Below, piece after piece: positions 1-4,890 of a stretch of DNA of 5,992 bases. The notes below the pieces were generated by a model. That model was not told the origin of the DNA and did no database searches. It was given only the letters and a program-made list of their open reading frames with translations. The first letter of the stretch is position 1. Each line of letters begins with the position of its first letter. A program made the position numbers and the translations under genes. This stretch comes from an uncultured Oscillibacter sp. Its GTDB lineage: Bacteria > Bacillota > Clostridia > Oscillospirales > Oscillospiraceae. The DNA lies in NCBI GenBank assembly GCA_946183715.1, contig CAMHDB010000123.1, positions 1 to 5,992 on the forward strand, in the 5' to 3' direction.

Positions 1-324
1 CGCCGCAAGATTTCCTTGGGCGTCAAGGACCACAACCGCGACCCGTGGCAGGACTTCCTCAACACCTACGCCGTCGGCGACGTGGCGTCCGTGCGGATTG
101 TCAAGCTCATGCCGTTCGGGGCGTTCGCGGAAGTCGTGCCGGGCGTCGACGGGCTGATTCACATCTCGCAGATTGCCGACCACCGCGTTGAAAAACCGGA
201 GGACGAGCTGTCCGAGGGCCAGACCGTCAACGCGAAGATTACGAACATCGACGAGGAGCGCCAGAAGATTTCCCTCTCGATTCGTCAGGCCCCCCAGCAG
301 TCCTACGAGGGCGACGCCGAGTAA
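1..324 (+). CDS. S1 RNA-binding domain protein, C-terminal part (5' truncated)
   Basis: The frame is open from base 1 to a TAA at 322-324, giving 107 visible residues; the true start lies upstream. The first residues (RRKISLGVK) are the closing strand of a preceding S1 repeat, and a complete S1 OB-fold repeat follows: a DPW linker, the strand VGDVASVRIVKLMPFGAFAEV, the GVDGLIHISQI core, and the closing RQKISLSIR. The tail is short and acidic (YEGDAE). Repeated S1 domains of this kind occur in ribosomal protein S1, which holds mRNA on the 30S subunit, and in the clostridial IspH-S1 fusion proteins. Which of the two this is cannot be decided without the missing N-terminus. An internal TTG at 16 is not a credible start, because the S1 repeat boundary continues upstream of it. 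The gene converges on the HD-GYP gene, with 30 bases between the two stop codons. Confidence 0.9.
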   Translation, partial: RRKISLGVKDHNRDPWQDFLNTYAVGDVASVRIVKLMPFGAFAEVVPGVDGLIHISQIADHRVEKPEDELSEGQTVNAKITNIDEERQKISLSIRQAPQQSYEGDAE

Positions 325-341
325 TACGCCCCCCGCAAGCC

Positions 342-367
342 GCCTCCCCCATTTTCACGGGGGAGGC
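342..367. terminator. GC-rich hairpin at the convergent gene junction
   Basis: A perfect 9-bp inverted repeat (GCCTCCCCC at 342-350, GGGGGAGGC at 359-367) encloses an 8-base loop. It lies 17 bases after the S1 gene stop and can fold on transcripts from either strand. Neither side carries a proper T-tract, so it is not a textbook intrinsic terminator; it may act as a bidirectional or Rho-assisted stop, or protect 3' ends. The stop codon of the minus-strand HD-GYP gene (355-357) sits in the loop, and one stem arm encodes that protein's final Lys-Pro-Pro-Pro. Confidence 0.5.
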
Positions 368-1650
368 TTAGTGACAGCGGGGGCCGCTTCCGTCGTCGCT
401 CTGGACGCCTGATAGTGTGTGCCCGCGACATGGGAGGCTTTGTCGCGCAGGCGGTTGATTTCGTCGTAGTGCCCGCAGAGCAGTTCGACGAGCGCCGGGT
501 CGAGCGCGCCGCGTTCGGCGTCGCCGCGCAGTACCGCGATACTGTTCTCTTTCGGCATTCCGGCGCGGTAGGGCCTGTCCTCCGTGATGGCCGAGAATAC
601 GTCCGCCACGGCCATAATCCGCGCGCCGGTGTCGAGTTCTCCGGCCCCGAAGTGGAACGGATACCCGCCGCCGTTCAGCTTTTCATGGTGGAAGGCCGCC
701 CAGTCGGCGATTTTCTCGAAGCCCCGGACGCCCATTAAAATCAGGCGCGTGTAGTACGGGTGCTCCTTGACAATATTAAACTCCTCGTCGTCGAGGGGCG
801 CGGGCTTTTCCAGAATCCGCCGGGGGACTTTCAGCTTTCCCACGTCGTGGAGGTTCCCGGCGATTTCCATCATCAGCCGTTCCTCGCGCGACATCCCGAC
901 CAGCGCCGCCAGCGCCCCCGCCGACGCCGCCACGCCCGCCGAGTGCCGCGCCGTGAAGGCACTGCGAAAGTCGATAATGCGCGACATCAGCTGTGTCAGC
1001 ACGACGGCGCGCTCTAGGGAAACGGTCGTGATTTCGCCCGTAAAGAACAGCAGGAAGCGCGGATTAAACAGCACGTCCAGCCAGACGTACTCCTTTTCGC
1101 TGACGCGGAGGAAGGCGTCGGACGCCGCCGGACAGAAGAGCGTGCCGCGGCAGGACGCCACGATTTCCCGGATTCTGCGCGACTGCGTCAGCGCGGGGCG
1201 GCGGGCGTCCAGCGACACCACGACCCGGTCGGCGAGGTAGACCACGCTCGAACAGCGGAAAAGGGCCTGCGTTTCCTCGTCGGCTTGGGCGCGATAGCGC
1301 GCGAAACTCTGCCACGGGCACTGGCAGTATTCGATAACGTCGGCGACGCGGCGGAAGGCGGGGAGCCCCCGGAGCATGGACGCCCCCAGCCCCGCGATAC
1401 GGTGCGCCTCGCGCTCGATGTCGCGCACGCCGCGCGGCTCGTCGTAGAGGATGGAGCCCACGTCGTGGAGCAGGGCGGCGTACACGCACAGCATGCACAG
1501 ACGTTCCTCCATGCCCGTCTCGCGGGCGATTAAATAGGATAGATACGCGGTCTGCTCGTGGTGGTTCTCCAAGTCGGCGTTGATGAGGTTCATGGCCTCC
1601 GCCAGAGCGCCCAGCATGGAGCGGATGTCGCTAAAGTGGGAAGTGTCCAT
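355..1650 (-). CDS. Tandem HD / HD-GYP domain protein, probable cyclic-di-GMP phosphodiesterase
   Basis: The protein has 431 residues from the ATG at 1650. The C-terminal half (about 230-395) is a full HD-GYP domain with every expected metal ligand: H236, H268-D269 in HDVGK, H297, H321-H322 in HHEKLNGGGYP, and D350 in the VADVFSAI motif; the GYP triplet is residues 329-331. Domains of this type hydrolyse cyclic di-GMP, or sometimes cGAMP, in the cytoplasm. The N-terminal half (about 25-145) looks like a second, decayed copy: H30/H31, H62-D63 (LLHDVGS), H83 and D141 remain, but the HH pair and GYP motif are gone. No signal peptide, transmembrane segment or receiver domain is seen. The frame stays open 33 codons further upstream, but that stretch contains a good promoter for this gene, so the start at 1650 is preferred, with a modest GGCGGG ribosome site at 1657-1662. 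The final 25 residues are a low-complexity tail. Substrate specificity is inferred from motifs only. Confidence 0.88.
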   Translation of the reverse strand: MDTSHFSDIRSMLGALAEAMNLINADLENHHEQTAYLSYLIARETGMEERLCMLCVYAALLHDVGSILYDEPRGVRDIEREAHRIAGLGASMLRGLPAFRRVADVIEYCQCPWQSFARYRAQADEETQALFRCSSVVYLADRVVVSLDARRPALTQSRRIREIVASCRGTLFCPAASDAFLRVSEKEYVWLDVLFNPRFLLFFTGEITTVSLERAVVLTQLMSRIIDFRSAFTARHSAGVAASAGALAALVGMSREERLMMEIAGNLHDVGKLKVPRRILEKPAPLDDEEFNIVKEHPYYTRLILMGVRGFEKIADWAAFHHEKLNGGGYPFHFGAGELDTGARIMAVADVFSAITEDRPYRAGMPKENSIAVLRGDAERGALDPALVELLCGHYDEINRLRDKASHVAGTHYQASRATTEAAPAVTKPPP

Positions 1651-1683
1651 AGTAAGCCCGCCATTCTTCGGAATTTGCATGAG

Positions 1684-1712
1684 AGTATACCATGTCCGGG
1701 CGCGAATGGCAA
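1684..1712 (-). promoter_or_regulatory. Sigma-70-type promoter for the HD-GYP gene
   Basis: Read on the minus strand, TTGCCA (1712-1707) is followed after exactly 17 bases by TATACT (1689-1684); each hexamer has five of six consensus bases. Transcription would begin near 1677, giving a leader of roughly 27 bases before the ATG at 1650. The in-frame ATG at 1680 would lie upstream of, or at, the transcript start, which is the main reason for rejecting the longer versions of the protein. Confidence 0.7.
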
Positions 1713-1720
1713 CCCGGAGA

Positions 1721-1771
1721 GGAAAATAAACGCGAAAAACGCTTGACAAATCCGTGGGGCGGCGCTAAAAT
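1721..1771 (+). promoter_or_regulatory. Promoter of the rpsF-ssb-rpsR operon with upstream A-rich element
   Basis: A perfect -35 box TTGACA (1743-1748), a 17-base spacer and a -10 box TAAAAT (1766-1771) predict a start near 1777. Just upstream lie the A-tracts GGAAAATAAA (1721-1730) and CGAAAAAC (1733-1740), in the position and composition of an UP element contacted by the RNA polymerase alpha subunit. They stand out from the GC-rich surroundings. The promoter diverges from that of the HD-GYP gene, with 30 bases between the two -35 boxes. Confidence 0.85.
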
Positions 1772-1776
1772 AACAA

Positions 1777-1848
1777 GTTGTCTGTCTACACAGACTCCTT
1801 GCCCTTGCGGGACTGCAAGGGCCATCTGTCCAAAAGGAGGTGCCAACT
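1777..1848 (+). promoter_or_regulatory. Structured 5' leader of rpsF with candidate SD-sequestering fold
   Basis: The predicted leader of about 72 nt holds two hairpins: GTCTGT/ACAGAC (1780-1785 with 1790-1795, tetraloop) and an 8-bp stem GCCCTTGC/GCAAGGGC (1801-1808 with 1815-1822, 6-base loop). Between them, CTCCTT (1795-1800) is an exact complement of AAGGAG (1834-1839), the core of the rpsF Shine-Dalgarno sequence (AAAGGAGG, 1833-1840). ACAGA (1790-1794) can also pair with TCTGT (1825-1829) instead of with the first hairpin arm. Bacterial rpsF leaders are known autoregulatory sites for the S6:S18 complex. The CCG trinucleotide I recall from that motif is not present here, so membership of that family is unproven and the fold is an inference from pairing by eye. 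Confidence 0.5.
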
Positions 1849-2145
1849 ATGGCTAAGATTTCCGCAAACTACGAAGTCGTGTATATCGTAGACCCGGCGC
1901 AGGGGGAAGAAGGCGTCGCCGCCACCGTGGCAAAGTTCCGCGACCTCGCCGAGCAGCACGGCTCCGCCGTAGAGGTGGAGGAGTGGGGAACCCGGCGTCT
2001 GGCCTATCCCATCAACTTCAAGAACGAGGGCTACTACGTCCTGATGTCCTTTACCAGCGGGCCGGAGTTTCCGAAGGAGCTCGACCGCGTGTTCCGTATC
2101 ACGGAGGGTGTCATGCGTTCCCTGATTGTCTGCAAGGGCGAATGA
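1849..2145 (+). CDS. rpsF: 30S ribosomal protein S6
   Basis: The protein has 98 residues, the usual length for bacterial S6. It carries the family signatures in order: the first strand YEVVYIVDP (8-16), the central WGTRRLAYPINFKNEGYYVL segment (about 47-66), and the FPKELDRVFRITEGVMRS helix and strand near the end. S6 sits on the 30S platform and binds S18 as a heterodimer on 16S rRNA. It lacks the poly-glutamate tail of the Escherichia coli protein and ends in CKGE. The ATG at 1849 is chosen because AGGAGG (1835-1840) lies 8 bases before it; the in-frame GTG at 1840 overlaps that ribosome site and would not be usable. It is the first gene of the rpsF-ssb-rpsR operon; its TGA at 2143-2145 overlaps the ribosome binding site of ssb. 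Confidence 0.98.
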   Translation: MAKISANYEVVYIVDPAQGEEGVAATVAKFRDLAEQHGSAVEVEEWGTRRLAYPINFKNEGYYVLMSFTSGPEFPKELDRVFRITEGVMRSLIVCKGE

Positions 2146-2158
2146 GGGGGCGCGGTTC

Positions 2159-2878
2159 ATGCTAAACAGAGTAAACGTCATGGGGCGGCTGGTTCGCGAC
2201 CCCGAACTCCGCCGCACGCAGTCCGGCATCGCCATTACAACCATGCGTATCGCGGTGGAGCGGGACTTCAAGAGTCAGGACGGCACCAAGCAGTCCGACT
2301 TCTTCGACGTGGTCGCGTGGCGCAATACCGCCGAGTTCGCCAGCCGCTACTTCTTCAAGGGCCGCATGATAGTTGTCGACGGGCGCCTCCAGACGAGGGA
2401 ATGGACGGACCGCGACGGCAACAAGCGCACGTCCGTGGAAATCGTCGCGGATTTCATCTACTTCGGCGACAGCAAGCGCGACAACCCCAACAATAACGGC
2501 GACTTCAACCCCGGCTACGGTTCTCAGGGCGGCTACGGCGGCTACGGCAACTCCCAGAGCGGCTACGGCTCCGCCCCCGGCTACGGCGGCTACGGCGGCT
2601 ATGGCAGTTCGTCCGGCGGCTACGGCGGCTCCTCCAACGGCTTTGCCTCCCCGGGCGGCTACGGTTCTCAGGGCGGCTACGGCGGCTACGGTTCCGCCCC
2701 CGGCTACGGCAATTCCGGCGGCTACGGCGGCTACGACAACAGCGCCCCGCCGGCCAATCCGGCCCCGTCCGCCCCGGAGGAATCCGCCCAGACGCCCGCC
2801 GATACCACTCCCGCCGCCGACCCCGCGCCGTCCGGCTTCGCCGAACTCGCCGACGACGACGGCGACCTTCCGTTCTGA
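2159..2878 (+). CDS. ssb: Single-stranded DNA-binding protein with long Gly-Tyr linker
   Basis: The protein has 239 residues against about 140-180 for most bacterial SSBs. Residues 1-105 form the conserved OB fold: MLNRVNVMGRLVRDPELR, TQSGIAITTMRIAVERDF, the FFDVVAWRNTAEFA core, and the GRLQTREWTDRDGNKR and VADFIYFGD strands. It coats single-stranded DNA during replication and repair. Residues 116-194 are an unusual Gly/Ser/Tyr repeat with 14 tyrosines; 195-225 are rich in Pro, Ala and Thr; no Lys or Arg occurs after residue 107. The last eight residues, DDDGDLPF, are the acidic tip that recruits partner proteins such as RecO, PriA, RecQ and exonuclease I. The ATG at 2159 is chosen because GAGGGGG (2144-2150) precedes it by 8 bases and the OB fold starts at once; an in-frame GTG at 2126 lies inside rpsF and would add residues foreign to the family. 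It lies 13 bases after rpsF. Confidence 0.97.
   Translation: MLNRVNVMGRLVRDPELRRTQSGIAITTMRIAVERDFKSQDGTKQSDFFDVVAWRNTAEFASRYFFKGRMIVVDGRLQTREWTDRDGNKRTSVEIVADFIYFGDSKRDNPNNNGDFNPGYGSQGGYGGYGNSQSGYGSAPGYGGYGGYGSSSGGYGGSSNGFASPGGYGSQGGYGGYGSAPGYGNSGGYGGYDNSAPPANPAPSAPEESAQTPADTTPAADPAPSGFAELADDDGDLPF
2513..2734 (+). repeat. Degenerate GGCTACGGC repeat tract inside ssb
   Basis: Thirteen of the 14 linker tyrosines are encoded by the hexamer GGCTAC (the exception is GGCTAT at 2597-2602), mostly spaced in multiples of three codons. Within this lies a perfect 36-bp direct repeat, 2512-2547 and 2656-2691, offset by exactly 48 codons. An 18-bp repeat TCCGCCCCCGGCTACGGC follows each copy (2570-2587 and 2693-2710). 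This points to in-frame expansion by duplication or slippage and makes length variation between strains likely. Confidence 0.9.
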
Positions 2879-2904
2879 ATTTTGACCCGAAAGGAGTATT
2901 TCCT

Positions 2905-3162
2905 ATGGCATACGACAGAGAAGGAAAGCCGGGCGGCAGACCCGGCGGACGCGGACGCCGCCGCAAGGTGTGCCAGTTCTGCGCCGAGAAGTGCGCCCAG
3001 ATTGACTACAAGGACAGTAACAAGCTGAAGCGTTTCCTTTCGGAGCGCTCCAAGATTCTGCCCCGCCGCACGACCGGCACTTGTGCCATGCACCAGCGGC
3101 AGTTGACCGAGGCCATCAAGCGCGCCCGTCAAATCGCGCTTCTGCCCTACGTCACCGACTGA
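2905..3162 (+). CDS. rpsR: 30S ribosomal protein S18, zinc-cysteine form
   Basis: The protein has 85 residues with the S18 core IDYKDSNKLKRFLSERSKILPRR and the closing helix AIKRARQIALLPYV. S18 joins S6 on the 30S platform. The basic N-terminal extension (GGRPGGRGRRRK) is typical. C23 and C26 (CQFC) with C60 and H63 (TCAMH) form the set expected of the zinc-binding C+ paralogue; C30 is an additional cysteine. Firmicutes often hold both C+ and C- paralogues, the latter used when zinc is scarce; whether a second copy exists cannot be seen here. The start at 2905 has AAGGAG (2891-2896) 8 bases before it. It lies 26 bases after ssb and is the last gene before a strong terminator. Confidence 0.98.
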   Translation: MAYDREGKPGGRPGGRGRRRKVCQFCAEKCAQIDYKDSNKLKRFLSERSKILPRRTTGTCAMHQRQLTEAIKRARQIALLPYVTD

Positions 3163-3170
3163 CGACGCCT

Positions 3171-3205
3171 CAGCGGGACCGGATTCCGTCCGGTTCCGCT
3201 GTTTT
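3171..3205 (+). terminator. Intrinsic terminator after rpsR
   Basis: A 12-bp stem, CAGCGGGACCGG (3171-3182) with CCGGTTCCGCTG (3190-3201), contains one G-U pair and a 7-base loop, and is followed at once by TTTT (3202-3205). It begins 9 bases after the rpsR stop and closes the rpsF-ssb-rpsR unit. The T-run is short, so some read-through into the sirtuin gene 19 bases further on is possible. Confidence 0.85.
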
Positions 3206-3224
3206 CGACACAGGGGGAAATCGC

Positions 3225-4088
3225 ATGACTTTGAAATCGAAACACATCGAACCGGAGGCAATCGAGCGCTTCGCCAACGTCTTCCGGGGCGTGAAAGTCG
3301 TGGTTATCGGCGCGGGGGCGGGGCTGTCCACGTCGGCGGGGTTCACCTACTCCGGCGCGCGCTTCGAGCAGTGCTTCCGCGACTTCGGAGAGAAGTACGG
3401 CTTCGAGGACATGTACACCGGCGGCTTTTACCCGTTCCCCACCGCCGAGGAGCACTGGGCCTACTGGAGCCGCTACATCATGCTCAACCGCTACACCGCC
3501 CCGCCCAAACCCGTCTACGAGACCTTACTGGAACTCGTCAAAGACAAGGACTACTTCGTGCTGACAACCAACGTCGACCACTGTTTCCAGCGGGCCGGAT
3601 TCGACAGGAAGCGCCTGTTCTACACGCAGGGCGACTACGGACTGTTCCAGTGTTCGGAGCCGTGCCGGCAGGTGACGTGGGACAACGAAAGCGTCATACG
3701 GGAGATGTTCGAGAGACAGCGCGATATGCGCATTCCGTCCGAACTCGTCCCGCGCTGTCCGAACTGCGGAAAGCCCGTGGCCATGAACCTCCGTTCCGAC
3801 GATTCCTTTGTCGAGGACGACGGCTGGCACGAGGCCGCCGGACGCTATCACGCCTTCCTGAAATCCCACGAGGGCCGCTCCATCCTGTTCCTTGAACTCG
3901 GCGTGGGCTACAATACGCCCGTGATTATCAAGTACCCCTTCTGGGGCATGACCTACGAAAACCCGGCGGCGTTCTACGCCTGCGTCAACTACGGGGAGGC
4001 GATGGTGCCCGACGATATCGCGGGGCGCTCCGTGTGTATCGACGCCGACATCGGGGAAGTCCTGCAACAACTCCGGGAGGCGCTCTGA
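3225..4088 (+). CDS. Class M (macrodomain-linked) sirtuin, probable protein ADP-ribosyltransferase
   Basis: The protein has 287 residues. The Sir2 NAD-binding fold is clear: GAGAGLSTSAGFTYSG (29-44), TTNVD (114-118, with N116), and LELGVGYNTP (224-232 region) followed by IIKYPFW. A zinc ribbon is formed by C143 and C147 (CSEPC) with C178 and C181 (CPNCGKP). The position of the deacetylase catalytic histidine is taken by Q135 in TQGDYG, the hallmark of class M sirtuins (SirTM). These transfer ADP-ribose from NAD to protein instead of deacylating lysines; in characterised Staphylococcus and Streptococcus systems the target is a lipoylated GcvH-like protein. The ATG at 3225 has AGGGGG (3212-3217) 7 bases upstream. 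The gene follows the rpsR terminator by 19 bases, with no promoter seen in that gap, and is one base from the macrodomain gene. Family assignment is firm; the substrate here is unknown. Confidence 0.93.
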   Translation: MTLKSKHIEPEAIERFANVFRGVKVVVIGAGAGLSTSAGFTYSGARFEQCFRDFGEKYGFEDMYTGGFYPFPTAEEHWAYWSRYIMLNRYTAPPKPVYETLLELVKDKDYFVLTTNVDHCFQRAGFDRKRLFYTQGDYGLFQCSEPCRQVTWDNESVIREMFERQRDMRIPSELVPRCPNCGKPVAMNLRSDDSFVEDDGWHEAAGRYHAFLKSHEGRSILFLELGVGYNTPVIIKYPFWGMTYENPAAFYACVNYGEAMVPDDIAGRSVCIDADIGEVLQQLREAL

Positions 4089-4089
4089 C

Positions 4090-4869
4090 ATGCGCCCGGA
4101 GGAGCGTATGCCGTGGCTGATTCGGGCCTTGGAGGACGAAATGCCCGAGTACCGCGGCTGCGGCGTGCCGGACGAACCCGGCGCGCAGTGGCAACTCTTG
4201 CGCGGTCTGTTCAACGTGCGCCCGCCGGAGGCCGCGTCCGGCGAGTTCCTGTCGGTACAGGACGCGCTTTTACAGGACATGACCGCCGAAAAAGGCGTCA
4301 CGGACTGCCGGACGCTTTCGCCGTCGCCGCGTAACCCGCGACTGTACCTCTGGCGCGGCGACATTACGACGCTGGCCTGTGACGCCATCGTGAACGCGGC
4401 CAACAGTCAACTGCTGGGCTGTTTCGTGCCCGGTCATGGCTGTATCGACAACATCATACACACCATGAGCGGCGTACAGCTGCGCCTCGCCTGTCAGGAC
4501 ATCATGACGCGTCAGGGACACCCCGAGCCCACCGGACAGGCGAAAATTACGCCCGCCTACAATCTGCCCGCGCGCTACGTGCTCCACACCGTCGGCCCGA
4601 TTGTCGACGGCGTCCTCCTCCGACAGCACAAGGAACTCCTCGCGAACTGTTACAAGTCCTGCCTGACGCTGGCGGCGGAATACGAACTCCGTTCGGTGGC
4701 GTTCTGCTGTGTGTCGACGGGCGTCTTCCGGTTCCCGCGCCGTCAGGCCGCCGAAGTCGCGCTCCGTACTGTAGAAGGCTTCCTCGCGCACGATTCCACG
4801 ATAGAACGGGTCATTTTCAACGTGTTTTCGGCGGACGATTGGAACGTCTACCATGAACTCTTACAGTGA
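4090..4869 (+). CDS. Zinc-containing macrodomain protein, ADP-ribosyl hydrolase
   Basis: The protein has 259 residues: an N-terminal extension (1-85) and a macrodomain (86-259). The ADP-ribose-binding landmarks are present: GDIT (90-93), IVNAANSQLLGCF (100-112), and the STGVFRFP phosphate loop (209-216). The insert CFVPGHGCIDNIIH (111-124) supplies C111, H116 and C118, the zinc ligands that define the Zn-macro family, which is almost always encoded next to class M sirtuins and removes the ADP-ribose they attach. Only one base separates it from the sirtuin stop, so the two are surely co-translated, giving a writer and eraser pair. The start at 4090 has GGGAGG (4075-4080) 9 bases before it; an ATG at 4108, with GGAGGA 5 bases upstream, would shorten the protein by six residues and cannot be excluded. 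Function is inferred from the family; no catalytic motif is missing. Confidence 0.93.
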   Translation: MRPEERMPWLIRALEDEMPEYRGCGVPDEPGAQWQLLRGLFNVRPPEAASGEFLSVQDALLQDMTAEKGVTDCRTLSPSPRNPRLYLWRGDITTLACDAIVNAANSQLLGCFVPGHGCIDNIIHTMSGVQLRLACQDIMTRQGHPEPTGQAKITPAYNLPARYVLHTVGPIVDGVLLRQHKELLANCYKSCLTLAAEYELRSVAFCCVSTGVFRFPRRQAAEVALRTVEGFLAHDSTIERVIFNVFSADDWNVYHELLQ

Positions 4870-4890
4870 AAAGAGGCGCTTTCCTTTTCA
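4867..4890. repeat. Inverted repeat spanning macrodomain stop and antiporter start
   Basis: TGAAAAG (4867-4873) and CTTTTCA (4884-4890) form a perfect 7-bp inverted repeat around 10 bases. The left arm contains the macrodomain stop codon and overlaps the only nearby ribosome-site-like sequence (AAGAGG, 4871-4876); the right arm ends on the A of the antiporter ATG. Folding would occlude initiation unless ribosomes translating the upstream gene open it. It has no T-run after it and is not a terminator. It is short and could be chance. Confidence 0.35.

Noticed and set aside
415..1533. Several plus-strand open frames, and one minus-strand frame at 1064-1498, inside the HD-GYP gene
   Set aside because: They are composition-driven shadows with no domain signature; the HD-GYP frame contains all conserved motifs.
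1651..1749. N-terminal extension of the HD-GYP protein by 33 residues
   Set aside because: The extension overlaps the gene's own -35/-10 boxes; transcripts from that promoter would not contain it.
2512..2734. Regular repeats in ssb considered as a CRISPR-like or intergenic repeat array
   Set aside because: The repeats are in frame, coding for Gly-Tyr, with irregular spacing and no unique spacers.
2505..2966. Arginine-rich minus-strand open frame over the ssb repeat
   Set aside because: It is the complement of the GGCTACGGC repeat and codes only low-complexity Arg/Ser; the SSB frame is conserved and ends in the diagnostic DLPF tip.
3103..3134. Possible promoter inside rpsR (TTGACC, then TCAAAT)
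   Set aside because: Spacing is 20 bases and the -10 matches only four of six positions; it would also start upstream of the terminator.
3525..4403. Long minus-strand open frame (292 codons) across the sirtuin and macrodomain genes
   Set aside because: It lies antisense to two firmly identified genes, has no recognisable domain, and its openness is explained by GC-rich third positions on the coding strand.
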